From NCBI GenBank assembly GCA_963777045.1, contig CAVZPD010000002.1:1-54677 (forward strand): a stretch of 54,677 bases of DNA. The letters run 5' to 3'. This document shows positions 15,594-24,000 of this stretch, in pieces. Below the pieces are notes generated by a model. It did not search any database. It was not told the origin of the DNA and worked only from the letters and a program-made list of their open reading frames with translations. The stretch comes from JAPSGM01 sp963777045 (GTDB lineage Bacteria > Chloroflexota > Limnocylindria > QHBO01). Numbering within the stretch: the first letter of the stretch is position 1; every line of letters starts with the position of its first letter. Both the position numbers and the translations under genes were made by a program.

Positions 15594-16445
15594 ATGAACT
15601 TCCTGAACCGATCCAACCAGATGACTCCGACCCGCCGCGTCATGACCGCCGCCGGCGCGGCCACCATCGCCCTGAGCCTGGTGATGTCAATCGCCCCCGC
15701 GCTCGCGGCCAACGCCGGGACCCTCAAGATCTTCGACGCGGCCACCGACACGGAGGTCGGCAACAATCCGCACGTCTGCAGCGCCTTCTACGGTCTCTTC
15801 GTGAGCGATGCGCTCACCGAAGCTCACTGGCAGCTTCTCGATCTCGATGCAGACGATGCCGTCGTCGCCGCCGGCGATTATCCGGCCTCCGGGCCGGCCG
15901 TCACGAGCGACCTCAGCCCCGCGCCTGGCCACTACCGCCTCGAGTGGACACCAACCGGAACCGCCGGCAAGAGCAAGGTCCTGTGGGTGGATGCGACCTG
16001 CGGCTCGCCTGTGAGCCCCGTCGAGACCGCGACCCCGACCCCGACGCCGACCCCGAGCCCGACGCCCAGCGAGGTGACGGTGCCCAGCGATGACCCGACC
16101 CCGACCCCGACGCCGACCCCGACGCCCAGCGAGGTGACGGCGCCAAGCGATGACCCGACCCCGACGCCGACCCCGACGCCCAGCGAGGTGACGGCGCCAA
16201 GCGATGACCCGACCCCGACCCCGACCCAGAGCCCGGTCGAGCAGGACGTCGAGGGAAGCCAGTCGACTCCCGCGCCCTCGCAGGCCGAGCAGGAGGTGCA
16301 GGCGGGCCAGAGTGGACCGGCGACCAGCCTCCCGGACACCGCAGTTCCTGTGACCGAGAGCGGCGTTCTCGCGACGATCGGCCTGCTGCTGATCATCGCC
16401 GCTCACGCGGGCACGAGGCGCGAGCGACAGCTGCCCGTCGCGTAA
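15594..16445 (+). CDS. Secreted wall-anchored protein with PT-rich repeats and LPDTA sorting signal
   Basis: A signal peptide (MTPTRRVMTAAGAATIALSL... cut after APALAANA) leads to a roughly 100-residue domain with two cysteines (HVCSAFYGL, DATCGS) and HYRLEWTPTG. A low-complexity stalk of PTPTP runs contains three copies of PSEVT(V/A)PSDDP. The C-terminus has LPDTA, a hydrophobic span GVLATIGLLLIIAA and a basic tail GTRRERQ. That is the three-part signal read by sortase, so the protein should be linked to the cell wall with the stalk holding the domain away from the surface. No sortase is in this window. The N-terminus may start at 15594 or at the ATG at 15621, which gives a more usual signal peptide. 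Function unknown. Confidence 0.75.
   Translation: MNFLNRSNQMTPTRRVMTAAGAATIALSLVMSIAPALAANAGTLKIFDAATDTEVGNNPHVCSAFYGLFVSDALTEAHWQLLDLDADDAVVAAGDYPASGPAVTSDLSPAPGHYRLEWTPTGTAGKSKVLWVDATCGSPVSPVETATPTPTPTPSPTPSEVTVPSDDPTPTPTPTPTPSEVTAPSDDPTPTPTPTPSEVTAPSDDPTPTPTQSPVEQDVEGSQSTPAPSQAEQEVQAGQSGPATSLPDTAVPVTESGVLATIGLLLIIAAHAGTRRERQLPVA
16064..16230 (+). repeat. Coding tandem repeat (PTPTP-SEVT-PSDDP)
   Basis: Three imperfect units share GCCCAGCGAGGTGACGG and GATGACCCGACCCCGAC. Unit lengths differ by multiples of six bases because of varying numbers of CCGACC/CCGACG (Pro-Thr) hexamers. Such stalk repeats change length by slippage, so copy number may vary between strains. Confidence 0.8.
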
Positions 16446-16472
16446 CGCCGGCCGGGCGCATCCGGCCTTCCG

Positions 16473-16511
16473 CGAAAGTGCCCCTTGGCCGCCCGGCCGG
16501 GGGCACTTTCG
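16473..16511. terminator. Strong bidirectional terminator
   Basis: CGAAAGTGCCCC (16473-16484) pairs with GGGGCACTTTCG (16500-16511): a perfect 12-bp stem with a 15-base loop lying exactly between the convergent wall-protein and helicase genes. TTTCG on one side and AAAG on the other let it work in both directions. Confidence 0.85.
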
Positions 16512-16512
16512 T

Positions 16513-19500
16513 TCAGTTCGCCATGAGCGAGAGCCGCGTCTCCTGTGACGAGGCCACCTCAACGAAGCGGCAGATCGCATTCGCCAGACGCATCTGGAAG
16601 GGAGTGTGGACCCGCACGCGGAGCAGGTCGGGCGAAGCGACGATCACGGAGAGGCATCGGCCCCTCGAGGTGGCCACGTTCAGGCGGTTGAGGGAGTAGA
16701 GGAATTCCATGCTCCGTGGCATCTCATCCTGGGACGAGGTCGCCATCGAGTAGATGACGACCGCCGCCTGCTGACCCTGGATCTTGTCCACCGTCCCGAT
16801 CCGAGGTTCGCCGCCGCGGGCCGCCGCGGCGGCACGCCAGGCGTTCGCGGAGCAGCTCCACCTGCGCGTTGTACGGCGCCACGACCAGGATGTCGGCGGG
16901 CGCCAACGGACCGAGGACCCCCATGTGGTTCATCCAGCGTCCCGCGAGCAGATCGGCGTACAGCTGCAGGACGACGTCGGCCTCCTCGGCCGACGAGTTC
17001 CGATTGCCGGCATGCGACACCGGGATCCACCTCACCCCGGTCCCGGTGAGGCGGCCGGGGGCATATACGTTCAGGGTCTGCGTGCCCGGCGCCGACCGCA
17101 GCTGCCTCGCATAGAAGGCCTCGCTGGTGAACGCGTTCACGTCCTCGTGCAAGCGGTACGTGATCGGCAGGAAGAGGCCCCGAGTGCCGGGAATGACCGG
17201 CTCGCCATCGAGGACGTGCTCGAGCGACGACACGTCGACGCCCTCCGGATGCGCACCCTTCTTGACCTGCGACAGCTGCTGCGGGTCGCCGAGCAGCACG
17301 AGGTTGCGCGCCGCCCCGGAAACGGCCAACAGGTTGGCGAGGGACATCTGCCCGGCCTCGTCGACGAAGAGCGTGTCGACGATCCCGTCGAAGTCGGCGC
17401 GGGACCACATCCAGGCCGTGCCCGCCGCGAGCAGCGCGCTGCCGCTACGCAGGGCATCGGCCACCGGCCCGTTGCTCGTCTCGTGCTGGTATCGCCAGGC
17501 CTCGCCGGGTTTCTCGCCGGACTCCAGCTTGCGGACGGCGTCGACGCTGATACCGCGAAGGGTCGCGTGCTCCATGACCTCGTCGAGCAGGTTCGTCAGC
17601 GCGCGGTGGGTGAATGCGGTGATCCCAACGGATCGGCCCGCTGCCAGCAGCGCGAGGATCATCTCCGCCCCGCTGTAGGTCTTGCCCGAGCCCGGCGGCC
17701 CCTGCACGGGCAGGATGCTCCCCTCCAGCGCAAGGACGAGTTGCCGGGCGGTTTCGCTGATGTCGACCTCATCGCGAGCGAGCGCAGCGCCTGGCGACTG
17801 GCCCGCTCGGGGCAGCTCCCCAAGCAGGAAGTCGCGAGCGGCGCGCCATGGCCCCGGTCCGCGCAGCCCGTGCTCCAGCACCCAGGTCCCGAGCCGCTCG
17901 AGGGCACCCTTCTGCGCATCGCCGACGACCGGGCCCTTGGGGATGAGCGACGTGGGGCGGGTCAGGTCCGGGCGGCGCGACGTCCTGAGATCCAGCGTCC
18001 CTTGCAGGGGGTCGAGGGCGACGATCTTCCCCGCGCCTCTGCCTGTGCGCGGGTCGACCGGCTCGTCACCGACCTTCAGCCGATACGGCTGCTCCGGATC
18101 GAAGGCGTAGCGGTGAACGACCGAGCGCGCCGGCTGGTCGACCTCGGTAACCCAGGTCAGTTGGCCGATAGCCTCCTCGTCCCTCGACGCGAGCTCCTCG
18201 TCGGATCGGCTGCAACGATCGAAGAAGGCCCACCAATCCACCTTTTCTTCACGCCGATGCCACTCGAGGAGGTTGGCCAGCAGCCAGCGCGCCTCCAGCT
18301 CGGCGTCCGTCGATCGCATCTGCGCGTCCACCGGCACGTCGATGAGGAGCCGATCGGCCAGCTCGCGGATGCGTGCATCTCGGTCGCTCGGCGGTCGCTC
18401 GGCGTCCTCATCGGGGACGAGACGGGGCAGTCCCGGCAGCCCCAGCTGGAGGGCGAGCCGGTGCCGCCGCTGCTCGAGCCAGGTGCGCAGGTCGGCGGTC
18501 GAGCGACAGTCGTCCTGGTTGTAGAGGCCGATCTGGTCGAGGATGGCCTGGTCCGGGGAACCGGCGCTCACCGAGCGGATGTAGCGCTCGTAGGCGACGA
18601 CCGAGGAGCCGGCGTCCTTGAGCGGCGCCTCGCGATCGAGCGCGTAGAGCGGCTCCAGCTTCTTGATCGAGTAGCTCTCGATGCCGATGCGCATCCCCTG
18701 CCGCACGACCTTGAAGAGGTCGACGAAGAGGTCGCAGCGGAGGATGCGGTCGACCTCCGCCTCGCGCGTGCCGTGGCGGGTCGAGAGCATCCCCATCCGG
18801 CCGCGCTCGTAGGCGGCGTAGTGGTAGACGTGCATGGCGGGGTCGTCCTGCCAGCGCCGCATCACGAAGTCGATGAAGCCCTCGAACGCAACCTTCTCCT
18901 CGGCGCGCGAGTGACCCCACCAGGCGTGGAACGTCGGAGACCCGGACGCGGAGCTGGTTGCCGGGTCCCAGACGCCGAAGAGGTACTCGAGGCCGTCCTC
19001 CTCGGCGAAGGGGTCGCCTTCGATATCGAAGAAGAGGTCGCCCCGCGACGGCGGCGGCAGGGCGGCCAGCCCGCGGTTCGGTTCGAGCGGCAGGAACTCC
19101 AGGTCCGGCAGCTCCTTCCCGCGAGAGCTCAGCTGCAGCCGCGCCTGCTGGTGCATGGCGCCCATCGCCGCATCGCCGATACCGTCCACCTCGGGCAGTG
19201 GTGGCTGCAGCTCGGCAAGCTGTCTGAGGGTGGTGATGCCGGCCGCTGACAGGCGACGAACCTGGTCCGAGCGGACAGACGCGACCAGGCTGAGGTGGTC
19301 CGCCCCGCGGCGGAGCCGGGTGCAGTGCGGCTCCCAGCGGCAGACGTCGCAGTGGCCTACCGGCGGCGGAACCTGCGGCAACGGATACGGGAGTGTCTGA
19401 TCGCCGCCAAGCGCCTCCTCGAAGCGCGCCTTCACGCTCCGGTAGTAGGCCAGGTAGTCGTCCAGCCGTTCCGACTCGACCCGGTTGCCGCTGCCGCCCA

Positions 19501-20038
19501 GCGCGACCTGCATGCGCTCGGGCATCCGGCCCTGCGCCCGCGCCAGGAGGTCGGAGTAGACGCACATCTGCAGGAGGGCGCTCCCCTTGACCTTGCGGGC
19601 GAGCTTCGTGTCGGCCACTTCGTAGTGGTGATCCCCAAGGTCAGAGGCACCGTCGGTTCGCAGCAGGAAGTCCGCGTACCCCCGCCAGCGGCCGTCGAAG
19701 AGGGTCGCCTGGTAGATCACGTCGACGCCCTCGCGCATGAGCCGCAGCGTCAGATCCGCATCCGCCCGGATGCGTTCCAGGCGCCCGAGGTGCGCGACCT
19801 CGTCGCGCGGGTATCGGCCATCCACCACCCGCAACCCCTCGCGCTCGAGGTGCGCGCGGTAGCGCCGCTCGTGCTCCTCGCCGCGCTCCCTGAGCACCTC
19901 CAGCTCCTCGTCCACGCGTACCTCCGCCCGCAACATCCCCCGCAGCGATGCGCGGTCGAGGGTGGTGAGGTGCTCGCAGGCAAGGAAGCCGACCAGGTCG
20001 GTTGCGCTGTAGATGGTGCGGCCGTCGATCTCCTCTAT
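16513..20038 (-). pseudogene. TM0106-type RecB-like nuclease fused to superfamily 1 helicase; one-base frameshift near 16834
   Basis: Reading from 20038, the N-terminal part matches TM0106-type RecB-like nucleases: IYSATDLVGFLACEHLTTLD, then GYADFLLRTDG, DTKLA and a cysteine cluster CDVCRWEPHC. A 3'-5' exonuclease-like domain (LFFDIEGDPFAEEDGLEYLF, DQIGLYNQDDCRSTADL) follows. The SF1 helicase part has Walker A VQGPPGSGKTY, DEAG box LFVDEAGQMS and IPGTRGLFLPITYRLHED. The helicase C-terminus (VDKIQGQQAAVVIYSMATSS, SLNRLNVATSRGR) lies in another frame, ORF 16513-16791. Removing one base near 16834, in a GC-only stretch, joins them into a product of about 1170 aa. No ATG/GTG/TTG precedes the conserved N-terminus; an ATA at 20038 with GGGAGG nine bases upstream is the best start. 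It is either a sequencing error or a recent lesion; otherwise the gene looks functional in nucleic-acid repair. Confidence 0.8.
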
Positions 20039-20113
20039 GGCCGTGCTCCTCCCGTCATGATCGGCAGCCTACGGGACCGACGCGACAGCTTGTCGGTCGC
20101 AACCGCGCGACCG

Positions 20114-20917
20114 TCACTCGCCCCCCGAGGCGGAGGGGATCGGAGGCGGTTGATCGCGGACGAAGGTGAGCGCCCACGAGCAATCGGACGTGACCGTGAC
20201 GAAGATGTCGCCGCGCAGATCGGGATGCTCGCGGAAGAACTGGCTGTACAGGTCACCCGGAGCGGGGTAGGTCCCGATCGTGGTCCGGATGGCGGGAATC
20301 GCCTGCCCGGACCCGGCCCGCAGGTCGACGGCGAAGCTGCAGCCATCGGGCCCCAGGCTGGCTGCGATCCAGCGGACGGTGACGGCGCCGTCATCGGGCA
20401 GGAGGACCGGTCCGTATTCTCCCGACGCATCGTGCGCGTAGCCGGCCAGGTACGGGTTGTCCTCGATCGCAAAGCCCGCCGGAATGAGGTACGGATCGGG
20501 CTCGAAGCCGGCGGCGACCCAGCCCTCCACGAATGATGGTTCGTCCGGATCCGCGTCGCGCACCAGGTACCAGCCCACCTCGTCGATGAAGACGGGTCCC
20601 ATCCCGATCAGCAGCCGTGCGTCGACCCCGAGCGAGGTGATGACGCGCTGGTCCACGCCCGCGCGCGACCTTACCCGCAGGCCAGGTGCGTTGGTGGTCG
20701 CCGTGGCGCCGGCCGTGAAGTGCGGCACGTCGGCGAGGCCGGGGGTGGGAGCAGCGGTCGCCCGTGGACTCGGCGAGGCGGTCGGCGCCAGGCTTTGGGA
20801 GGGTTGAGGCATCGCGGTGTGCGTGGCGATTGGCGTCGGACCGGCGGTCGTCGTCTGGCTGACCGTGCAGGCCCCGACGACCAGGGCGATCAGGGCTGGC
20901 AGAGCGGCTCGGCGCAT
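20114..20917 (-). CDS. SH3-like-domain lipoprotein
   Basis: The 267-residue protein has the lipoprotein signal MRRAALPALIALVVGACTVS (lipobox VGAC) and a Thr/Pro/Ser linker to about residue 60. TNAPGLRVRSRAGVDQRVI, GVDARLLIGMGPVFIDEVGW and VEGWVAAGFEP then follow the pattern of a bacterial SH3 domain (LxVRxxAG...G..v.v......GW..V). A C-terminal domain with two cysteines (DGCSFAVDLRAG, TSDCSWALTF) has no recognised family. Such SH3 domains often bind peptidoglycan or other wall polymers. The gene is divergent from msrB. A second lipoprotein with the same plan lies at 53095-53977. Confidence 0.72.
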   Translation of the reverse strand: MRRAALPALIALVVGACTVSQTTTAGPTPIATHTAMPQPSQSLAPTASPSPRATAAPTPGLADVPHFTAGATATTNAPGLRVRSRAGVDQRVITSLGVDARLLIGMGPVFIDEVGWYLVRDADPDEPSFVEGWVAAGFEPDPYLIPAGFAIEDNPYLAGYAHDASGEYGPVLLPDDGAVTVRWIAASLGPDGCSFAVDLRAGSGQAIPAIRTTIGTYPAPGDLYSQFFREHPDLRGDIFVTVTSDCSWALTFVRDQPPPIPSASGGE

Positions 20918-20996
20918 CGAATTGTGCCCCCTCGGAAGTGCGGCTCCGATCAGTATGTCACCCGCCGACCTTCACCAGTGCTTCACCATATCGTCG

Positions 20997-21011
20997 TAGA
21001 GTTGGGCCATG
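20997..21011 (+). promoter_or_regulatory. Leaderless -10 element TAGAGT, six bases before ATG
   Basis: TAGAGT at 20997-21002, six bases, then the msrB ATG at 21009. Confidence 0.5.
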
Positions 21012-21431
21012 GCAACGAAGACCGACAAGAACGACAAGACCGATGCTGAGTGGCGCAGCGAGCTGACCCCCGAGCAGTTCCACGTCCTCCGCGAGAAGGG
21101 AACGGAGCGCGCCTTCACCGGTGCCTACTGGGACGAGCACACCCCCGGTGTATACCGATGCGCCGCTTGCGGCGCCGAGCTCTTCCGCAGCGACACCAAG
21201 TTCGAGTCCGGCTCCGGCTGGCCCTCCTTCTTCGAACCGGCGGAGTCCGATGCCGTTGAGACGGAGACGGATCGGTCCTGGTTCATGAGCCGGACCGAGG
21301 TCCACTGTGCGGCGTGCGGCGGCCACCTCGGCCACGTCTTCGACGATGGTCCGGCGCCCACCGGGCAGCGCTACTGCATCAACTCGGCGGCGCTCAACCT
21401 CGACCCGGCAGGCGACGAAAAGCCGGAGTAG
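21009..21431 (+). CDS. msrB: Peptide-methionine (R)-S-oxide reductase
   Basis: MsrB reduces methionine R-sulfoxide in proteins back to methionine, using thioredoxin. Two zinc-binding CxxC pairs are present (YRCAACGAELF and VHCAACGGHLGHVFDDGP). The FESGSGWPSF segment and the catalytic Cys in GQRYCINSAAL (about residue 122) complete the active site. The 140-residue length is normal. A Lys/Asp-rich head of 12 residues precedes the conserved TPEQFHVLREKGTE. The start follows a leaderless -10. No msrA is adjacent. Its stop codon falls in a small tandem repeat (21423-21475). Confidence 0.93.
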   Translation: MATKTDKNDKTDAEWRSELTPEQFHVLREKGTERAFTGAYWDEHTPGVYRCAACGAELFRSDTKFESGSGWPSFFEPAESDAVETETDRSWFMSRTEVHCAACGGHLGHVFDDGPAPTGQRYCINSAALNLDPAGDEKPE

Positions 21432-21475
21432 CGCCTCCGTACCGGAGTAGCGCCTCAGCCCCGGAGTAGCGCCTC
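21423..21475 (+). repeat. Three 15-bp repeats CCGGAGTAGCGCCTC
   Basis: Identical copies at 21423-21437, 21442-21456 and 21461-21475 (19-bp period). The first covers the end and stop codon of msrB; every copy contains TAG. This looks like a recent tandem duplication of the gene end. Confidence 0.8.
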
Positions 21476-21486
21476 CGCGCGCCGCC

Positions 21487-21666
21487 GCGATAGATCGACC
21501 GATCTGAGCCAGGTCCGCTTGCCAGGCCCGATTCTGACCGGTCTATCGGCCCGGCTGGAGCGTGGATGCCACCCCTGGGTATGGCTGAGGCGCCGGGTGC
21601 ACCGATAGACCTGCCGTCCAGACGCCCGAATCGGCCACGGGGCGCGATATGGCAGATCTATCGGCC
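21487..21666. repeat. Four CTATCG-type sites in the msrB-patatin gap
   Basis: Related 10-13-mers occur in both orientations: CGATAGATC (21489), GGTCTATCGGCC (21540-21551), ACCGATAGACC (21601-21611) and AGATCTATCGGCC (21655-21666). The second and third are perfect inverted repeats of each other over ten bases. They may be operator sites or parts of a structured RNA. No credible gene fills this gap of about 300 bp; a minus-strand frame here (21455-21706) is made of these repeats. Confidence 0.5.
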
Positions 21667-21716
21667 TCGGGGAGGTCAGTTGGCTGTCGCGACGGACAGC
21701 TGTCACGCGGCCGGGC

Positions 21717-21731
21717 TAGCCTTTCGGCATG
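21717..21731 (+). promoter_or_regulatory. Leaderless -10 element TAGCCT, six bases before ATG
   Basis: TAGCCT at 21717-21722, six bases, then the patatin ATG at 21729. A GACAGCTGTC palindrome lies at 21695-21704, in the position of the -35. Confidence 0.5.
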
Positions 21732-22709
21732 ACCAGGCGGATTCTCTCGATCGACGGCGGCGGGGTGCGGGGCGTCATCCCCGCGGTCGTCCTGGCCGCC
21801 ATGGAAGCGGCCACCGGCTCGACGGTCCGTGACGAGTTCGACTTCCTGGCCGGTACGTCCACCGGCGCGCTGATCGCGGGCGCCGCGGCCAGCGGCATGC
21901 CGGCCGCCGAGATCGTGGATTTGTACGCGAAACGAGCCCCGCAGCTCTTCCGCCGAACGCCGCTCGTCACGACCCTGCGGCGCGTGGTCTCCGGGCACGC
22001 CTACGAGGTCGGCGAGCTGCATCGGCTCATCCGCCGCGAGATGGACCGCCACGGGGCGGGGGAGTGGCGGCTCAACGACGTCCCGAACGACATCATGGTG
22101 ACTGCCAAGGGCCTGCCGGACGGGCACCAGTGGTACTTCGTCCGCGATATCCCCGATCAGAATGCCTGTCGCACCGGCGACCTGCGCCTGGTCGACTGCC
22201 TCACGGCCTCGGCGGCGGCGCCAACCTACTTCCAGCCAGCCACGATACGTGGGCTGGAGGATCGGGGCCCGATGGTGGACGGCGGTACCGGCGTGGCCGG
22301 GAACCCCGTCTACCAGGCCTGCGTGGAGGCCTTCGGCTACTCACGGGGCTACGATCCCGCCGACACGGTGGTCGTCTCGCTCGGGACCGGCCAGTTCTTC
22401 GACCGCCGCCGGCCGACCTGGCTCTACAGCTGGCTCGGCTGGGTCCTGGCGGAGCTGCTGCGCTCGCCCGGGGAGCAGCAGACGGAGCTGGTGGACCGCC
22501 ACTTCCCCGACGCGACCTTCTACCGCATCGACGTGCGCCTGCTGCGCGACGTGCCACTCGACGATGCCCGGCGCATCGGGGAGCTGCGCGAGGTCGGGGA
22601 GCAGCTCGCCGCACGGATCGACTGGCCGGCAATCCTGGCGGGGAAGGACCCGGAATGGCTCGTCACGCAGCAACGCCGCGGTGCCAGGGGCTACGCGCAG
22701 GAGCTGTGA
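21729..22709 (+). CDS. Patatin-like phospholipase
   Basis: A patatin-family acyl hydrolase with a Ser-Asp dyad: oxyanion-hole motif SIDGGGVRGVIP (residues 7-18), nucleophile elbow LAGTSTGALIAG (Ser near residue 45), and catalytic Asp in VDGGTGVAGNP (near 180). 326 aa is in the usual range for single-domain bacterial patatins. It should release fatty acids from phospholipids or other acyl esters. No signal peptide is seen, so it acts in the cytosol or at the inner face of the membrane. Some related proteins (CapV) are effectors of CBASS defence, but no nucleotidyltransferase gene is adjacent, so an ordinary lipid role is preferred. Convergent with the next gene, gap seven bases. Confidence 0.85.
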   Translation: MTRRILSIDGGGVRGVIPAVVLAAMEAATGSTVRDEFDFLAGTSTGALIAGAAASGMPAAEIVDLYAKRAPQLFRRTPLVTTLRRVVSGHAYEVGELHRLIRREMDRHGAGEWRLNDVPNDIMVTAKGLPDGHQWYFVRDIPDQNACRTGDLRLVDCLTASAAAPTYFQPATIRGLEDRGPMVDGGTGVAGNPVYQACVEAFGYSRGYDPADTVVVSLGTGQFFDRRRPTWLYSWLGWVLAELLRSPGEQQTELVDRHFPDATFYRIDVRLLRDVPLDDARRIGELREVGEQLAARIDWPAILAGKDPEWLVTQQRRGARGYAQEL

Positions 22710-22716
22710 CGAGGGC

Positions 22717-23118
22717 TCAGAGCGGGAGAGAGGCGAGCACCGCCACCACGCCGACGAGCGCGCTTCCCGCCCCGATCAGCAGCGCCTTGCGCCGATCGGC
22801 ACGGCGCGCCGCCCGATCCTCGACCGACGAGGTGCGGCTGTGGCCGGCCTCCTCGAAGTTGAAGACGCCGCGCCAACCGTAGTCGGCGCAGAAGCGGGTG
22901 GCGGCCTGCAGGTAGCCTGCGGCTCCCACGGCGGCTGGTGCGAAGAGGACGAGTCGGCTCCAGGTTGGCGCATCGACCGAGACGAGAACGACACCCAGCA
23001 CCAGGGTGGCTGCCGCACCGGCGTGCCCAGCCGCCCGGCGGCGCGCGATCTCGGCCGGGCCGATGTTGCATGCCCCGGCGCGGTACTGGTCGACGTAGGT
23101 CATCCCTAGCTCGCTCAT
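22717..23118 (-). CDS. Conserved membrane protein with GACNIGPAEIARRR motif
   Basis: The 133-residue protein carries the N-terminal motif YVDQYRAGACNIGPAEIARR, which I recall from a family of uncharacterised small membrane proteins in high-GC bacteria. Two spans follow (AAATLVLGVVLVSV and LVLFAPAAVGAAGYLQAA), then the soluble loop RFCADYGWRGVFNFEE, a basic stretch and a last span (ALLIGAGSALVGVVAVLA). The start at 23118 is four bases after a TACACT -10-like element; a start at 23103 (MTYVDQ) is also possible. Function unknown. Confidence 0.7.
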   Translation of the reverse strand: MSELGMTYVDQYRAGACNIGPAEIARRRAAGHAGAAATLVLGVVLVSVDAPTWSRLVLFAPAAVGAAGYLQAATRFCADYGWRGVFNFEEAGHSRTSSVEDRAARRADRRKALLIGAGSALVGVVAVLASLPL

Positions 23119-23138
23119 ACCCAGTGTACGGAACCAGG

Positions 23139-23804
23139 TTACGCGCGGATCGTTGGGTCTCGTCGATAGACGGCGGTGCGCCAGAACCAGCCTGCGTGAG
23201 CACTGCTCAGCTCGAGCCCGGCAGCGCGAAGCAGGCTGTCGATCAGCGACTGCCGGTGGACGTGCATCCGATACGGATTGCGGAAGAGTCGATAGCCGAG
23301 GTTGCCCAGCGTCGCCAGCAGGCGCGTCCACCATCGGTCCACCGGGTGGACCACCCCGTACAGGCGTCGTGCGTGAGCGCTCGAGAGGCCGATGAGCCGC
23401 CGTGCATCCGGGTAGCAGCAGATGACGCGATCGAGCGTGACGATGTCCGCCGGCCCGACCTCGTCGGCAAGCACGGTGAAGTCGCCGTGCAGGTAGGCGG
23501 TGCGATCCTTCCAGCCGAGCTCTTCGGCCTCGGCCTGCGCCACCGCCAGGTACGGGCCCGATGCGTCGACGTCCGTGCTGTGCGCAACACCAGCCTTGAG
23601 CAGCTCCAGCTGGATGGCACCGATGCCACCACCGATATCGAGCAGCGTTGCGCCCTCCACGCCCTCCGCGACGAGCTCGTCGAGGAGGCGCCCGGTGGTG
23701 GCATCCGGCCCTTCGGCACGGTACGCCAGCAGGTCGCGTCGGGCCTCCTCGTCGTTGAACTGGGCGTCGTAGTCGACGCGGCAGCAGCAACCCGGATCCG
23801 GCAT
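23139..23804 (-). CDS. SAM-dependent class I methyltransferase
   Basis: The SAM-binding motif I TLLDIGGGIGAIQLELLKAG (about residue 55), an acidic end of strand 2 in STDVDASGPYLAVAQ, and motif III ADIVTLDRVICCYPD fit a Rossmann-like methyltransferase similar to the Mg-protoporphyrin O-methyltransferase/UbiE group. The N-terminus has an unusual CCCRVDYD with three cysteines. A C-terminal segment of basic and aromatic residues (FRNPYRMHVHRQ) may shape the acceptor site. 221 aa. The substrate cannot be named. Start at 23804, seven bases after a TACACT -10-like element on the minus strand. Next to a membrane protein gene (20-bp gap) on the same strand. Confidence 0.75.
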   Translation of the reverse strand: MPDPGCCCRVDYDAQFNDEEARRDLLAYRAEGPDATTGRLLDELVAEGVEGATLLDIGGGIGAIQLELLKAGVAHSTDVDASGPYLAVAQAEAEELGWKDRTAYLHGDFTVLADEVGPADIVTLDRVICCYPDARRLIGLSSAHARRLYGVVHPVDRWWTRLLATLGNLGYRLFRNPYRMHVHRQSLIDSLLRAAGLELSSAHAGWFWRTAVYRRDPTIRA

Positions 23805-23837
23805 GGGACCGAGTGTAGACCGACGCGGACGTCGCCT

Positions 23838-23909
23838 CATGCAGGTGAGGGCCGCACGAGCCTTCCGAACAGCGCCGCTCACCGCCCCGTGCGGCTGTGG
23901 ACCTGCAGG
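23838..23909. repeat. Dispersed hairpin repeat, copy 1
   Basis: Left arm CATGCAGGTGAGGGCCGCACGA (23838-23859, two segments of which are shared with copy 2) and right arm CGTGCGGCTGT...CCTGCAGG (23888-23909) can pair through GCCGCACG/CGTGCGGC and GCAGGT/ACCTGC. A second copy lies at 54027-54149. The rest of the gap to 24000 holds only a short direct repeat (CGGCTCTCGTCGAT, twice). Confidence 0.6.
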
Positions 23910-24000
23910 AGGCGTTCAGGGGCGGGCTGTGGACGGCTCGCGCGGCTGTGGTCTGCACCCGGCGATCCGGCTCTCGTCGATCGGCTCTCGTCGATCGGCC

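Noticed and set aside
16784..19249. 821-codon plus-strand frame opposite the helicase
   Set aside because: Antisense shadow; composition rich in R/G/A and no domain, while the other strand carries all nuclease-helicase motifs.
21729..22709. CBASS defence effector (CapV-like patatin)
   Set aside because: No CD-NTase or ancillary CBASS gene adjoins it; the neighbours are msrB and a membrane protein.
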